64,000 nt of DNA, from the NCBI RefSeq assembly GCF_036373705.1, contig NC_089867.1, forward strand, positions 15,959,501 to 16,023,500. Reading direction: 5' to 3'. The stretch is from Amia ocellicauda. Lineage: Eukaryota > Chordata > Actinopteri > Amiiformes > Amiidae. The notes under the pieces are model-generated. The model did not search any database. It saw only the letters and a list, made by a program, of their open reading frames with translations, and was not told the DNA's origin. How positions within the stretch are numbered: the stretch's first letter is position 1; each line of letters begins with the position of its first letter. Positions 35,301 through 47,400 of the stretch are shown piece by piece. Both the position numbers and the translations under genes were made by a program.

Positions 35301-37398
35301 CTGACAGAGGGCTGCGTTCCCAGGAGATGTTTTTCAGATGTATTTAATTTTACCCCTTCAGAAATATATAAATAAATAGAGCCCTTTGTTTTCAGAAGCC
35401 TTTTATGTTTGTTTTTTTATCTTTATCTCCGTGGAGCAGCTCAGTGTGTTTTGCTTCAAGGTCATTTCTTTTTTCCAATTAAAGTAATCTTCTTCTCTGC
35501 ATGGTGGGGAAACACCGGCCCCAACTTTCTCCTCTGCCAGCCTTTTCTCTGCCCTTCTCTGCTCTCCTCTCCTCTCCTGTCCTTTCTCTTATGCACTGCT
35601 TCCCCCTCAAGAAACTTCCAACCCCTTCTCTGTACACAATGGACACAGTGGTAATTTAGACCCATAGAGACACTAATGGATTCAGTGAAGTCTCTCAGAG
35701 CTCAGGTGGAATAAAAACTGGGAGGTGGGTCAGGACCAGGGGTAAGCATCACTGCTCTGTCTACTACAGACAACCATATTTTATGTGCCCTCCACACCCA
35801 GCCCTCTCAGCACCCTCAGTGCTACCGGCGCTCTGTCCTTCACACCAACGCTGGCACCAGCAGGGCAGAGAGTCTCTCAGTGTGTGCTGGACCCGGCCGG
35901 CCAGTCTTCCCACAGCGCTGATTCAGCGCTGAGCAACACACACATCACACTGTCCCGCACTGAGCCCTGAGTCACAAACAACCGTGGAGCGCCGCACTCT
36001 CTGTGCGGAGACGTGATGTCAGCTCACAGCATTAATAAACATCAGGCAATTTACCGCTTCAGACACGCAGTAACTCTCATCACTGTCACCACCGCCAACT
36101 ACTCCTGGAACCATTAGGGGATCAACCCTTCATAAAGAAACAGTCTGGTCCGTGAGAGCGTTCTTCAGAGAGATACTATGCTCGGGCCGTTCTCTCTGGC
36201 TCCGGCTTTCAGGGCATCAGGTGTAACTGCGTACGTGTCTGGAGGACAGGCTGGTGTTGTGTTCCCAATGAAAGCTGCACGCTGGGCTGTCATGTGATAC
36301 GAGACTCGTGAGTGAGGTTCAGCTTTGGGGTGTTTTGTCAAGATAAAAATAGACAGATGAAGCAAACAATCAGATGTCTCCATTTTTTCACCCCATGAAA
36401 GGGTTCACATTTCTTTCTTTTCTTTTTCCTCCCTGTTGCTATTTTCAGTTTCCTGTTTTTGTCTGCTGAAGTATTTGTACTAGAACTACAAAGAGAGTTT
36501 TGAAATGCTTGCTTCTGTGTTGAGTATAAAATGATCTGTCAGGGATGTAATACTCTTCCCCCCCTTTTCTCTTCCACCTCTCCTTCCCTCTGCTCTCTCT
36601 CTCCCTTCTCCCTCCCTCTCCCCATCGCCCAGGTGTAACGTGCAGGACTATATCTGGCACAAGGGGTCCCGCTGTGAGTCGGTGGTGACGGAGTTCCAGG
36701 TGCTGTGCCTGGCGGTGGGAGCGGCCGCCCTCATGGTGCTGCTGCTCTTCATGATCACAGTCTTCTTCGCCAAGAAGCTGCACCTGCTCAAGACCGAGAA
36801 CAGCAAGCTGCGCAAACGCAGGTGAGCTGCGACTGCACTGCGGGACTGCGCTGTGGGGGAGCCACGCCTGGGAGGAGACGGGAGAGAGGAAAGAGAGGGA
36901 GAGAGTTGGGGATGAGAGGAGAGAAGAAATAGAGGGCGGGAGATGGGAAAGTTGTGAAGGGACAGAGGAGAGAAGGGGAGGAGGGGATAATGAGAAGCAC
37001 GACAGGGAAAAATAGGAGAGGGAATAAAAAGGAATAAGTGAGAAGTAGAAAGAGTGGGAGCTGGAGGATGATAAGTCAATAGAAGATAAAGTTGTATTAG
37101 TCATAAAGAAGAACAGCCAGCGCTGAGAAGAACACTCACTTAAAAACTGAATGAATAAATGAGTGAGTGAATTAATGAATGAATAAATGGATGGATGGAT
37201 GGCCTTGCTGAAGAGACAGGGAGAGAGATGCAAATAACGAGGGAGCCCAGTTAAGGAGGGAGAGAAATGGGCAGCGCTAGTGCACTCACAGTAACAGAAT
37301 GGACACGGAAGCACATTAACACACTGCCGGAGTAACAGAGAGAGAGAGAGACACAGAGGAGAGAGAGAGGGGGAGCCAAGAGCAGAAAGGGGGAAGGG

Positions 37399-37433
<35 letters not shown>

Positions 37434-37646
37434 GATAAAAAAAGAACAAGGAAGCCAGGAAAGAGAGGATAAAGAATGAGGGAGAGGGGGAGAAATGCAG
37501 AGAGGGAGCCAATTGGCCTATGTGTGAGTGTGAGTGAGCGCTGTGTCTGTGGCCAGGGCTGGGGCTGCAGTATGGGAGAGACAGAGAGAAAGAAAGGAAG
37601 AAAGAAAGAAAGGACAGCTCTCCCCCTCTGTCTTTGTCTGTCTCTG

Positions 37647-37700
<54 letters not shown>

Positions 37701-40700
37701 CCTCTCTCCGCACACACAGCAGCCTGACAGTGAGCGTGCTCAGTGTAGAGCAGTGTGTGATGTCAGCGCCTCAGCTGGAAAGTGGGACAGTGGCGGGGGG
37801 GTGGCAGGGGAGGGGGGGGGCGACCTACATACAGCTGTGCAGCCCGGGGGGGAAGGGGAAGGCATTTAAAGGGGCAGTACACAGCACAGAGCTTAGAAAG
37901 AGCGCGAGCAATATTAACCCCTTATGTATCTTCTGAGAAGCCCAGAATTAGTAGATAAAACACAGAAGCAGGGAGAACAGTGTAGAGACAGTAGGGAAGT
38001 GGCAGGCAGGAGGGCTGGCATCTGCCGCGCTGCAGCCTGTCACAGCAGCACCACCCGTAACTGTCAGCCAGAGCATGGAGAGAGTGGTGCTGTGTGTGTG
38101 TGTGTGTGTGTGCGTGTGTGTGTGTGGATCAGGAGACTGCTGCAGGAGAAAGCTCATGAATACATCTCCCGCCCACAGCTCCATCTGCCATAGATAATTG
38201 CCTCCGCCATACTGAACACGCAGCGATCGAAATGGCAGAACGCATTATTCGATGCCGCTGAACGGAGTGCACATCGCCATTAAACCCATTCACTCCCCCA
38301 GCACAGTGGGGTGCAGTGAGGGTGAGGGCGCTGCTGTCAATAAATCCCCGGTGTGCCGCTAATGAAATGAAACACAGCGGTGCAGGGCTCGACGTGCTGC
38401 ATGGGTGTGTGTCTGCCGCCTGTGTAGCAATTCATCGCAAATCTCCATCCTTATATAATGGGAAAACACAGAGAGGTGTTAGAGAGGTGTTTAGAAATGT
38501 CCCAGCGTCCCACAGTTGCTCTGGTGCTCAGCACACAGGTCACTCAGCCCTTCCTGCTTCAGTGCAGCTGTGCCCGTCCCAACAGCAGAGCTGGGGGCAC
38601 ACTCTGGGGGGCTGCCGAGATGCTAGCTGGCACGTGCGCTATCTGCTTACTAAACCCACCTTCCCTAGCAGACCCTAGCAGTAGATAAATGTTTGCCTGT
38701 CAGATCCAGGCGCACGGAGATCTTCCGCACTGCCCGTTCACAGCATGCTGCAGTGTGCTGGGGGTTCCTGCAGGGGGCGCTATGCAGTTTACAGTAGAGA
38801 CTCACCTCTCCTCTCCGAACGGCCCTGCAGATGAGTGTGGCAGTGCGGCTGACTGTGGCCCCCAGCATCCCAGCAACTCCCTGTCTGTACTGAGAAGAAC
38901 TGGACTGGCACTAACACTTTTCTCGCTTTTCTCTTTGTCTCTCTCTGTCTGTATCCCCTCTCACCCACTCTCTGTCATCTGTCATCATCCCCACCCTCTC
39001 TGCATCTAATGTCCTGTCCTTCCTCCTCTTCCCTTTTCCTTCATTTTTCCAATCCTGCTGTTCTCTCCCTCTCATCCCCCCTCTCCCTCTATTACTGCAT
39101 TCTCTCCTCTCCCATAACCGTTTCCCTCTCTCCCCCCTCACTTTCCCTGTCTCTCGCTCTCTCTCCTCCTCTTGTCTCCCCCTCTCCCCCTGTCTGTCTG
39201 TCTCTCAGCAGTAAGTACCGCCCTCCCTCGGAGCAGCACAATGATAATTTCTCGCTGTCGACCATCGCTGAGGGCTCCCACCCAAATGTAAGGAAACTTT
39301 GCGACACCCCACCTAACCTCCCTCATGCCCGTGCTTTGGCTTACTATGATAACATTATCTGTCAGGTAACGTCCTTCTCGTCTCTCTCCCCTCTGCATGG
39401 TCTGCGCGTGCTCTCATGGGGGTCTCACCGGGACAGGCCAGCTTGGGACAGGGCGGCACTCTTATCAACTCACTGCCCCAGCCTGGATCTCAATTTCTAA
39501 GCACAGTGGGCAGACTAAAGCAGTGAATCTGTCTTGCTCAGTGATCCAATGCCCCAGTGTTGAGATGGGAGCAGTAGCTCTATAACAGACATCCCAATTT
39601 GCAGTCTTAGAATGAATCTCAGTGTCTAAAGTCCCCTGGCATGGGTTCTGCCTATGTGCAGTAGTGTCAGCCACAGAATTTGGATAGTGCTCAACAGCTT
39701 CTCTCAAATGAGAGAGAGCAAGCGTATCCAGTCCCTCTGTTGGAGGCAGGTTTGATCTTGAAGTCCAGCCTGGCGCACCGCTGGCCTGTCCCCGAGTGCC
39801 CCTCTCACCCCCCATCACCTTTGCACAGGTCCAACATTGCATGCTCTGTTGCTCGCATGTGTCCCCTGGTGGTCATGCAAGGCGCTGCAGCTTGTCTGTC
39901 GCTCAGTCACTAACTGTCTGTCTGCGTATGTCTGTCTGTCTGTTTCACACGTTTATCCTGGTTCACGGTGGGGAATGGATGTAGAGTGGGATTGTGTGTT
40001 ATCGGGTGGGGGTGTTATTTACCTACCCCTCTGTGAGGATAGCCTGTCAGGATAAACATCTGAGAAGCAGTAGCTCTGAGAGAACAGACAGTCTAACCCT
40101 GCCAGCCCCACACACTGCTAACACTTTCCCTGTAGCTGGAGCTCCTATCAGCTCTGGTACCACACTGTCAGGACCGGCCCAGTGCCACCCCTCACACTAG
40201 TGACAGACACTGACTTTGAGCTCTGACCAATCAGTCAGTCAGGGCCTGTGTTCATGTATGCAGATCTTGCAGGTCTGATTAAGCTGGTCTCAGGGCTAGG
40301 TCCCTGATAATATTATAATCTGAGTCCCCATAGCGTTGTCCATTTATGCATTGTCACTTTTGCAAAATGTTGTGTGCTGAAGCACGTTCGTTAGTGATTT
40401 ATGAAATTGCTAATCCAGGTCTAATCTGCAGTGTCTGTGTGAGTTACGGTGAGACCTGTCACTGACCGGTCCAGACCAGAATGTGTTGGAGCTCCGACCG
40501 CACTCTGACTAACAACCCAATCAGGGGTGTGCAGGACAGCTGACCAACACAAACACACAAACAAACTAACTAACAAGCTCACAAACACAGCATCCCTCCA
40601 GTAAAAATCAACACATGCACTTACAAGCACTGGCCTGCAGGGGCAGTGTACCAGAAATGCACCTACTACAGCAAAGACACTATAAGAACACAGTGAAGCT

Positions 40701-43700
40701 TTCCATGGTGAGAGGAGAACTGCAGTCATAGTCTAGGAAACTGCTGCCGCTACTGTGAGGTCCCTGTGAACCCTCTGCTGCACAACACCCAATCCACAGC
40801 CCTTGACTGCCTGCTGGTCAGGTGACTCACAGGCACTGCTGGGATTGGCTAGGATCTCAGTGCATGCACCAGCGTATGACTGGAAAGTCACAGACGCTGC
40901 TAAGCACTGGGATCAAAGCATTGTGCTGGACAGAGACACTGCGTCCGCCTCCTTCGGTCACCACGATCGCATCTCCCTCATCCTCAGAGTAGGTTGTGTG
41001 GAGGCATGTCCCCCGGGGGAGCAGTCTCCTGCTCCTCATCAGTGTTGACCCCTGACCTCCAGATCTAGGCGGACAAGAGAGGCCCCTCTGACCCTCTTCT
41101 GAGTCCTCTTCCAGCAGGACTCTGTCCCAATGCCCCAGGATGGAGAGTGTGAGCCCCAGATAAGGGTTTTCAATTCAGGAGAACTGAGGGTCTCTCCTGA
41201 TGCTCATGTGTCAGAACTCTCTCACAGTATGGCTTCGTCAGAGTCATATTGGAAAGTCCAAGTAATGACTCTTCTAGAACAGTCTCAGACAGATAGCTGC
41301 ATGCTACTAGGGTCTAGACTCACCTCACAGGATCTTGCCAAAGTGTAGGTAAACCACTGCTATGCTGAAGATGCACCTCAGCACAATCTGACATGAGAAT
41401 ACGAGGGTGATGCAATCACTGTGTCCTCCGCCGTGTACTGCCCCTTGGTGGAGTTGAGTGGCAGCCCCACGAGTGCCCGAGCGGGTGAGCAGAGAGCCTG
41501 TGACCGTGGCTGTGACTCTCCCCGTCGCACACCTCTCCCCTGGGCCCTGCACCCCTCTCTTCCTCTCTGTCTCTCTCTGTGAGGATGTGCTAATCTCTGA
41601 GGACTGTGCCTCTCCCAAACCCATAGAAAACCATGAGCAGATACACCTGGGAATGTAAGACCAAAGAGGAGCCAGACTGCCAGGTAAGGAGCCACAGAAA
41701 CAGCGTCCTCACCAGGACAGCTGTTTGCACTCACTGAGCTGAACCCTGTTGATCCTTAATAGAGAGTGACCAGTACCCAGCAATAGCCCCAGTGCAGCCT
41801 CACAGGAACCCAGCCAGTAACCCAGAACCAGAATACCAGTGAGAGTGAGAGTAAAATGCCCTTGCCAGTCTGATGGTGGTTGGCACTCACATGGTACCCG
41901 GCCTCACACACAACACAACACAACACAACACAACACATCTACACACTCTCTCCCGAGGCTCCACACACTGGCAGTGCATGCAGAGAATGCACATTGCATC
42001 GGCTGGAATGAATAACGACTGGATGCATTTTCCTCAGCTAATTACAAAACAGAAGTTTCCACTGACACATCTTATTGTTGTTTTTGTTTTATGGGAAAAC
42101 AATGAAAAATGTGCTGCCCATTAGCAACTTGAGGGACTTATTAGCCTGTTATATAACTGAACTGTAATGCTCTTCACACGTAAGAAAACTGTCTCTGAGT
42201 TCTGCTGATTTCTGACTGAACAGAACCACAGCGGTCCAGTAGAGAGTTGTCCAGCAGTAGGGAGACAGACGGGGGGCAGGACGGTGGCAGAGGCCGGCTG
42301 TGTGTGTAGGGGGTGGGGGGTGCATGTCTGCATGTCTGCATGTGTGTGTTCGGGGAGGGGGCTTCTGCACCGTCCTGCTCTCCGAACAGCAAAGACCTTA
42401 AGTCTGTCCCTACTGCTAACCCACAAAGACAGAGGAGGGAGGATGTGGGAGGATCCAGTTTAATTTGAGAGTGGGATTAGCCCATGTGCTCCTCTGCAGG
42501 GAGTCCCATTGGTTAGGAGGTCAGGTGGCAGCTGTCCCTGGAAACTGTATGCAGGTTTTTCAAGTGCAGTCAGGTGATGCGAGTGAAGCGCCTCTGGTGA
42601 CACGCCGATTTAGCTAGATCTTTCTATTGGATTGGATTATTTCTGCCTGACTGATTGAAATGGGTCAAAGGTCCATGTTTCACAAGTCCGATGCACTGAG
42701 CTGTGCGTACGCTGCTTGAGATTGCAACCCTTAGCGGCACCTGAGATGGAGAACGAGTGCCCCTGAGCGCAGTGATAAGGCTGCTCCAGGTTATATAGCA
42801 CAGTCACATCAACAGGAGGGACCTGTTTCAGCCCTGCCATCATGGGTCAATTAAAGAGCTGTGACAGAGTGAGGCTAAAGGAGGCCCTGGATCAGAGGAG
42901 AACCACTGCCTCCAGTGTGTTTCTATAGCTGGATCGCCAGGTGCTGTCAGGGTTAGCGTTACGCGCAGCACTGAATACTGAACACTGCAAACACTCAATC
43001 CTCACACTGAACACTCAATCCTCACACTGAACCCTGAAACTGCACACTGTGCACTTAAAACTCACTCTATACATCGACCACTGTACACTGAACACTCACA
43101 TTGCACACTGAACCCTCAAACTGCACACTGTACGTTGCACACTTCTGCACACTGAACACTAAAACCTCACACTGCACACTGAACCCTCACAGTAAACACT
43201 ACACACTGGACACTGAACCCTCACACTGTACATTGTACACTGAACACTAAACCCTCGCACTGCACACTGTACACTGAATACTAAACCCTCACACTGTACA
43301 CTGTACACTGAACCGTCACACTGAACACTGAAACCCTTGCACTACACACTACTCTCCTCAGTCCGGTCACTGCACACTGCCCCACCAGCACACACCCCAC
43401 TGTACCTCTGCCTGCCCCCGCCCCCCCCCACACCACACCCCACAACCCCTACACACGGGCCCGTCCACACACTGCTGCTCTCCAGGCGAGCCACAGGCCC
43501 TCTCAGTGGCAGTCTATAAGAGAGAGGTCCCTGATCATGTGAAGAAGATCCCAAAGGATTCCAGTGAATCCTCTCTTGTAGTAAAGAGAAAGAGACTTCC
43601 CCCTCCCTTCGGGTCTGTCGGGGATTACCAGAATAGTGTGGGTGGTGGGTGGGGGCTGGGGGAGGGTGTCGGTCAGGGCTAATGGGGGTGTTGTTTCACA

Positions 43701-43869
43701 GGATGACCCGAATGCCCAGAACAAGTTGGAGGACCCTGTAAAGGCCCCACCCCCCAAGGACGAGGAGCCTCTCAACATCCAGAACTCGCTGACACCCAAA
43801 CACGAGAATAACAAGGCCAGCAGCGACGACTCGGCCGAGGTAAACTCGCTGCAGAACAACATGATGTAA
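21877..43869 (+). CDS. CSPG5: CSPG5 (neuroglycan C), complete, five coding exons
   Basis: This is a type I transmembrane chondroitin sulfate proteoglycan of neurons. Exons: 21877-21973, 30256-31228, 36633-36821, 39209-39365, 43702-43869 (TAA stop). They total 1584 nt, giving 527 residues, close to the mammalian length. The start has a strong context (A at -3, G at +4). Seen in order: a signal peptide with core ILLSTCVLLHLIPLC (1-32) and an acidic, Pro/Ser-rich ectodomain. The ectodomain has a chondroitin-sulfate attachment motif ELGSGEG (Ser98) and N-glycosylation sequons, among them NAT, NGS, NET and NAS. An EGF-like module follows (Cys 333, 340, 346, 356, 358, 371; CDFFPSYCFNGGQCYL). Next come a membrane span (about 380-402), the basic AKKLHLLKTENSKLRKR stop-transfer region, and a cytoplasmic tail with DNFSLSTIAEGSHPN and NIQNSLTPK. 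The first intron is 8.3 kb. An internal donor at 39288 gives a 501-residue form lacking residues 447-472. The last three intron phases allow in-frame exchange of tails. Confidence 0.95.
22006..22046 (+). repeat. (CA)n microsatellite
   Basis: A perfect CA tract of about 20 units, 33 bases downstream of the CSPG5 exon 1 donor. CA-rich tracts near donors can bind hnRNP L. An effect here is conjecture. Confidence 0.9.
23116..23307 (+). repeat. Microsatellite block: (GAAA)n, (GATT)n, (TA)n
   Basis: Three simple tracts lie close together: GAAA units (23116-23140), about seven GATT units (23216-23245) and a long TA tract (23245-23307) broken once near 23256. The TA part is self-complementary and could extrude as a cruciform. 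Such tracts are prone to length change and assembly error. Confidence 0.9.
29780..29848 (+). repeat. 25-bp tandem triplicate
   Basis: A 25-base unit starting ATTGATGGCATTCCAGTG occurs at 29780, 29805 and 29830. The first two copies are complete and the third is truncated by a change after the shared CCAGTG. Near-identity suggests a recent duplication. Confidence 0.9.
31229..36632 (+). other. CSPG5 intron 2 (5.4 kb)
   Basis: This intron lies inside the EGF-like module, splitting the FCR/CN pair of cysteines, as in the mammalian gene. I see purine-rich low-complexity sequence at about 32470-32660, a CAGT-rich patch at 34018-34082 and a long pyrimidine tract before the acceptor. No additional exon is recognised. 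Confidence 0.5.
34018..34082 (+). repeat. Imperfect GTCA tetranucleotide repeat
   Basis: Repeated CAGTCAGTCAGT units are interrupted by CAATGTGTCCATCAGC and similar spacers. It is an old, degraded microsatellite. Confidence 0.7.
36822..39208 (+). other. CSPG5 intron 3 with purine- and pyrimidine-rich arms
   Basis: From about 36860 to 37620 the + strand is strongly purine-rich, including (AG)n at 37403-37429. It is followed by pyrimidine-only sequence with (TCTCTG)n at about 37638-37665 and (TC)n at 37665-37697. A (GT)n tract sits at about 38092-38125. The strand asymmetry creates a long stop-free frame on the - strand that is not a gene. Confidence 0.7.
37403..37697 (+). repeat. (AG)n ... 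(TC)n facing microsatellites
   Basis: An (AG)13 tract and a (TC)16 tract, about 240 bases apart, are mutually complementary. In the nascent RNA they could pair as a hairpin of about 26 bp. Two further GA-rich patches upstream (from about 37336) could compete for pairing. Confidence 0.8.
39288..39365 (+). other. CSPG5: Alternative segment of CSPG5 exon 4 (26 codons, internal 5' splice site)
   Basis: Exon 4 has two donors in the same phase: AAT|GTAAGG after 39287 and CAG|GTAACG after 39365. Using the second adds 26 residues, beginning VRKLCDTP and ending YYDNIICQ. Mammalian neuroglycan C has an isoform with a corresponding 27-residue cytoplasmic insert of similar sequence, so this is a conserved alternative donor and not an annotation ambiguity. 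Confidence 0.85.
41905..41937 (+). repeat. (ACAAC)n pentanucleotide microsatellite
   Basis: About six tandem ACAAC/CACAA units in CSPG5 intron 4. Confidence 0.85.
42965..43335 (+). repeat. Degenerate CACTGAACACT minisatellite
   Basis: Variants of ACACTGAACACT, ACCCTCACACTG and CACACTGTACACTGAA recur throughout about 370 bases with indels. The basic period is about 11-13 bases, with longer irregular super-units. It is clearly tandem but old, and the exact unit needs a tandem-repeat alignment. Confidence 0.75.
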
Positions 43870-44295
43870 TACCACACGCTACCACACACCGGCGCCACTG
43901 CCCCACCACGCCACACCAGAAACTCTCGACAACTGCCCCCCCCCGCTCTGTCTTCTCCCCCAGCTCTGCCCCACACCCTCCCCCGCCTTCTCAATAACGG
44001 CATGCGTTGGTGTATTTTATATAAAACAAAAAGAAAAAACGATTTAAGAAAAAAAAGAAAACTGAGAAAAGATACTGAGAGGTTTCGATGTTTGTTTGAC
44101 TAATTCAGTGAGTATGTATAAATATATGGAAAAATGCTTGGATTGATATAAAAAAAAAAACACAATGTGTCTTCGTTTTCATTGATGTGATTTCTAATCC
44201 TTTGATGTATTTCGTTTTTTTTGTACTTTTTTGGGAATACAGAATAAAAAATAAAAAAAATCAGACAGTTGTTGAAATAAAACTTTTTAACATTA
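43870..44295 (+). other. CSPG5: CSPG5 3' UTR with two AATAAA signals
   Basis: A C-rich then A/T-rich stretch follows the CSPG5 stop, with AATAAA at 44243-44248 and 44276-44281. At about 400 bases it is short for a mammalian CSPG5 UTR. A longer form or a downstream terminal exon (see 47877) is possible. Confidence 0.6.
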
Positions 44296-44422
44296 AAGAA
44301 GTGGTCCCTGTGTGTTCCTGCTCTGTACCGGTCCCTCGCCCCTCGCGCTCACTGTCGCTCGCTTGCACGCTCTCTCTCTGCAGCTCTGTGCATGGCTTGG
44401 ACACACATGTCGCCCTCTGTCT

Positions 44423-44472
<50 letters not shown>

Positions 44473-47400
44473 CACACGCAGAAACACAGCCACATACACA
44501 CCCACCTTTCTGCTCCCTAGAAGCAGCCATCTTTCATCTTCCTAACCCTTTAACTCCACAGTACTGTATATAAAGAACGATTAGTGCTGGAGCTGAGCAA
44601 TAGACAAATGTGCTGGAGTTTGTGGGAATGAATGGGTCTGTATGAGACTTGTGTGCTGGCTCCCCGAAATGTGTGTGTTTGTGCAATCCTCCCTTGCAGG
44701 ACTGTGTCTTTCTTTACACCACCTCCCAGCCCTGAGCGGTTAGGAGACAGCACCCTGGACAGCTCCCCTGCTCAGTCCGGCGCCCTGCCTGGATGGCACA
44801 GCGCTGGACCCTCGCTGGGGGCAGGGTGTTGTAGTTGCCCGTTCATATCTGTTTTGAAGGAATAAGATGTTAAACTGGAATTACAACCGACTCCCACACT
44901 TCCCCCGTAAGAATTTCCTCAACATTTGAACACAGTAATACTAGAGGGCCACACAGGCGGGCACTTTCTTTACTGGGGGATGGGAAGTCGTCTCTCGGGA
45001 TGAATAGCTCATCTGAGAATTGATTGTGTTGCACAGGAAGCAGACAGACTATCTCTGCCTCACCAGTGTGGTGTTTTCTGTTGCCCGGTGCTCTCCGTGG
45101 CTCACAGCAGATGGGAGCTCTGTTTGCCGTATCACAGGAAGCTCTGTGTCCTACTGTAAAGCCGGGCCTCTTGTGTTCTGCTTTCTACTCTGCCTTTACA
45201 GCACAACAAACACTGTGCCTCGGCAGCCCCGCACACAACAATGCCAGCCGCTCTGCTGGAAAGAGCCAATTAATGCCGAGGGGGGAAAGCGGATTTCGAA
45301 CAAGTAGTGACTACAATTTTAATTAGCACTTCTGTCTCTTGTTGCTAGAGCACTCTCAGCGCAGGGCAGGCATCTACGGCCATTGTTCCACACAGTCTCT
45401 CCGCTGACAGAGACCTAGTGAACTATCCCACACGGCTGTTTTCTCTTCCCAGAGTGATGAAAGAGTGTGCTGTTAGGGCTGCTCCATTCTTGACTGAAAG
45501 GAGAGGGGGATGTGTGTCTGAGTGGGGGAGTGCTGTGAGCTGGAGCCGACACCTGAGCCCTGAGCACAGGCAGAGCAGTGCTCCCAAGCCGGGCCCCGGG
45601 GTCTCTGTTCTGTTTGAACCTCCAACCGAATTCAAAATACTTCATTCAATGCGTAATTGTGCTCAAATTGACTTTCTTAAAAATCTATTTTGAGTTGACA
45701 ATTGACTATAGTGAGATCTCATCTGGAGCAGAGTGCCACAGAGGGACGGAGTTCAATCCATGACCGGGACTATTCCAATACTGGGTGCAAGTCTTTCTTC
45801 ACACTTAGCGCTCTCTCTCTGTGTCTGTCTGTCTCGGTGTAAATTGAGTTTTTGATGAAGCTGTCATCTATATCCAGTAGGGAACCTCAGTCGCTCTCTG
45901 ATGCAGATATGACCCTTTGTGAAGCTGAAATATCTATCTCTGGCACTCTCAATGGACTGACAGTCACACAGTTGGCATTACTTGCTATAATACATTTTCA
46001 CGTATATATTGGATATAAAAATAAATCACTGAAACAGAGTCATCACCTGAGGTTTATTGTGATAGAACGATAAGGTTAGTATTTACTTTCAGGAATGATA
46101 TGGATTTTTCTCTGCAGTAAAATAACGAGGGACTTTGCATTCGATGTGTGGGTGTGAATTACATGCAGAGGTTTTTATAACCTGCAATACTGAGAGTTTA
46201 ATGCTGGAATCTCATTGTACTGGCAGCTGTTTCGGCTCCCTTACTTCTCCTCTCTCTTCTTCTCTTCCACCTCCTCCATCCCACTCCATCACCTCTAATA
46301 AGTGACCACAATACTGTCCAGTCCTCAGCTCGAACAGTAAACCAACACTGTTTCCCTCTCTCCCCATCTCCCAGCTCCAACTTCTTCTCCACATTGCCCA
46401 TTTTCTGAGCCCCGACGACTGTTTATTAGACTATTAACTGGCTGATTTGCAAAGGCGTATCTAAAGACAGCTGGGCTGGATGGTCAGGACAGGTAGAGAG
46501 TTTTGTTCCTCCGGGTTCTCCTCCGTATACACAGTACAGTTTGCCAATCGGTGGCCTGGTGCTGCTTCCCGGCCCGTCTCCCGTTCCCCTCTCCCACAGC
46601 GCGGTCTGCCAGCCTCCCAGCTGACCTACATTCCCTCAACAGCCCACAGCCAAACGGCACAGGGCTGCTGTGTCACATTCATTCATTCACACGCATGGCA
46701 ACACTCGACAATTTAAGAATGCCTGCAAGACCAAAGACATCTTTCCTGAGAGCAAATTAAACCAATTTAATGACACCGAGCCGGAGAAGAAGGAGCGGCC
46801 CTTGGCTTCCCGTGCAGCCTGTCGTGATGAACCCAATAGCCCCCTCAGGCGGCCCCTGAGACCCCCGCACCCCCCTGCACCCACCCCGCAGACCCTCTCA
46901 GATCCTTCCTGTCTTCAAGAGGCAGTGTTCCTGTCTGGTGAGAGTGCACTAACGCAGAAACAGAAAGAACACCACCCTACTCTATTAGTTAGCCTTGGCT
47001 CAGAGATAATACAATTGCAACACAACACAAAGCCTAAATACATGTGTGTGAGTGATTGAGTGTGAGTGAGTGTGAGAGCAAGGGGGCGTACAATGTGATC
47101 TTTTCTCCCACAGACAGACCCTGCAGGGTTAATTCTCAGTAAAAGATGTTAATCTTATTGATGACCAACAGTCAGAAGTGTGATTCTCCCCCGAGGGGGT
47201 TCTGTGTACTGGGTGGGTGCAATGGGACCTGATAGATGGAGAGTCTGGTATTTTGTATCCCTCCGTGTTGCTCACACTGTTTTAATTTATTTTAGCCTTC
47301 CACCCAAACATTATAAAATTAAAATTCATCCAAGTTCATAAGTGTGATCTGAAATAAACAATAATACTGTCATCAATGCATGGATCTCATTTATAAAATG

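Larger units (their letters stand above)
39366..43701 (+). other. CSPG5 intron 4 (4.3 kb)
   Basis: It contains an ACAAC pentanucleotide repeat (41905-41937) and a 370-bp degenerate minisatellite (42965-43335) near its 3' end. No exon is recognised. Both ends are phase 0. Confidence 0.5.

Noticed and set aside
36445..37713. 422-codon open frame on the - strand
   Set aside because: It is composed of Ser/Leu/Phe/Pro runs produced by a polypurine + strand and microsatellites. It overlaps a real CSPG5 exon and has no family resemblance.
46670..47059. 129-codon open frame with a GC-rich Pro/Arg patch
   Set aside because: No acceptor or donor in the right places, no recognisable domain, and mixed codon use. 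It could be an unrecognised exon but cannot be supported.
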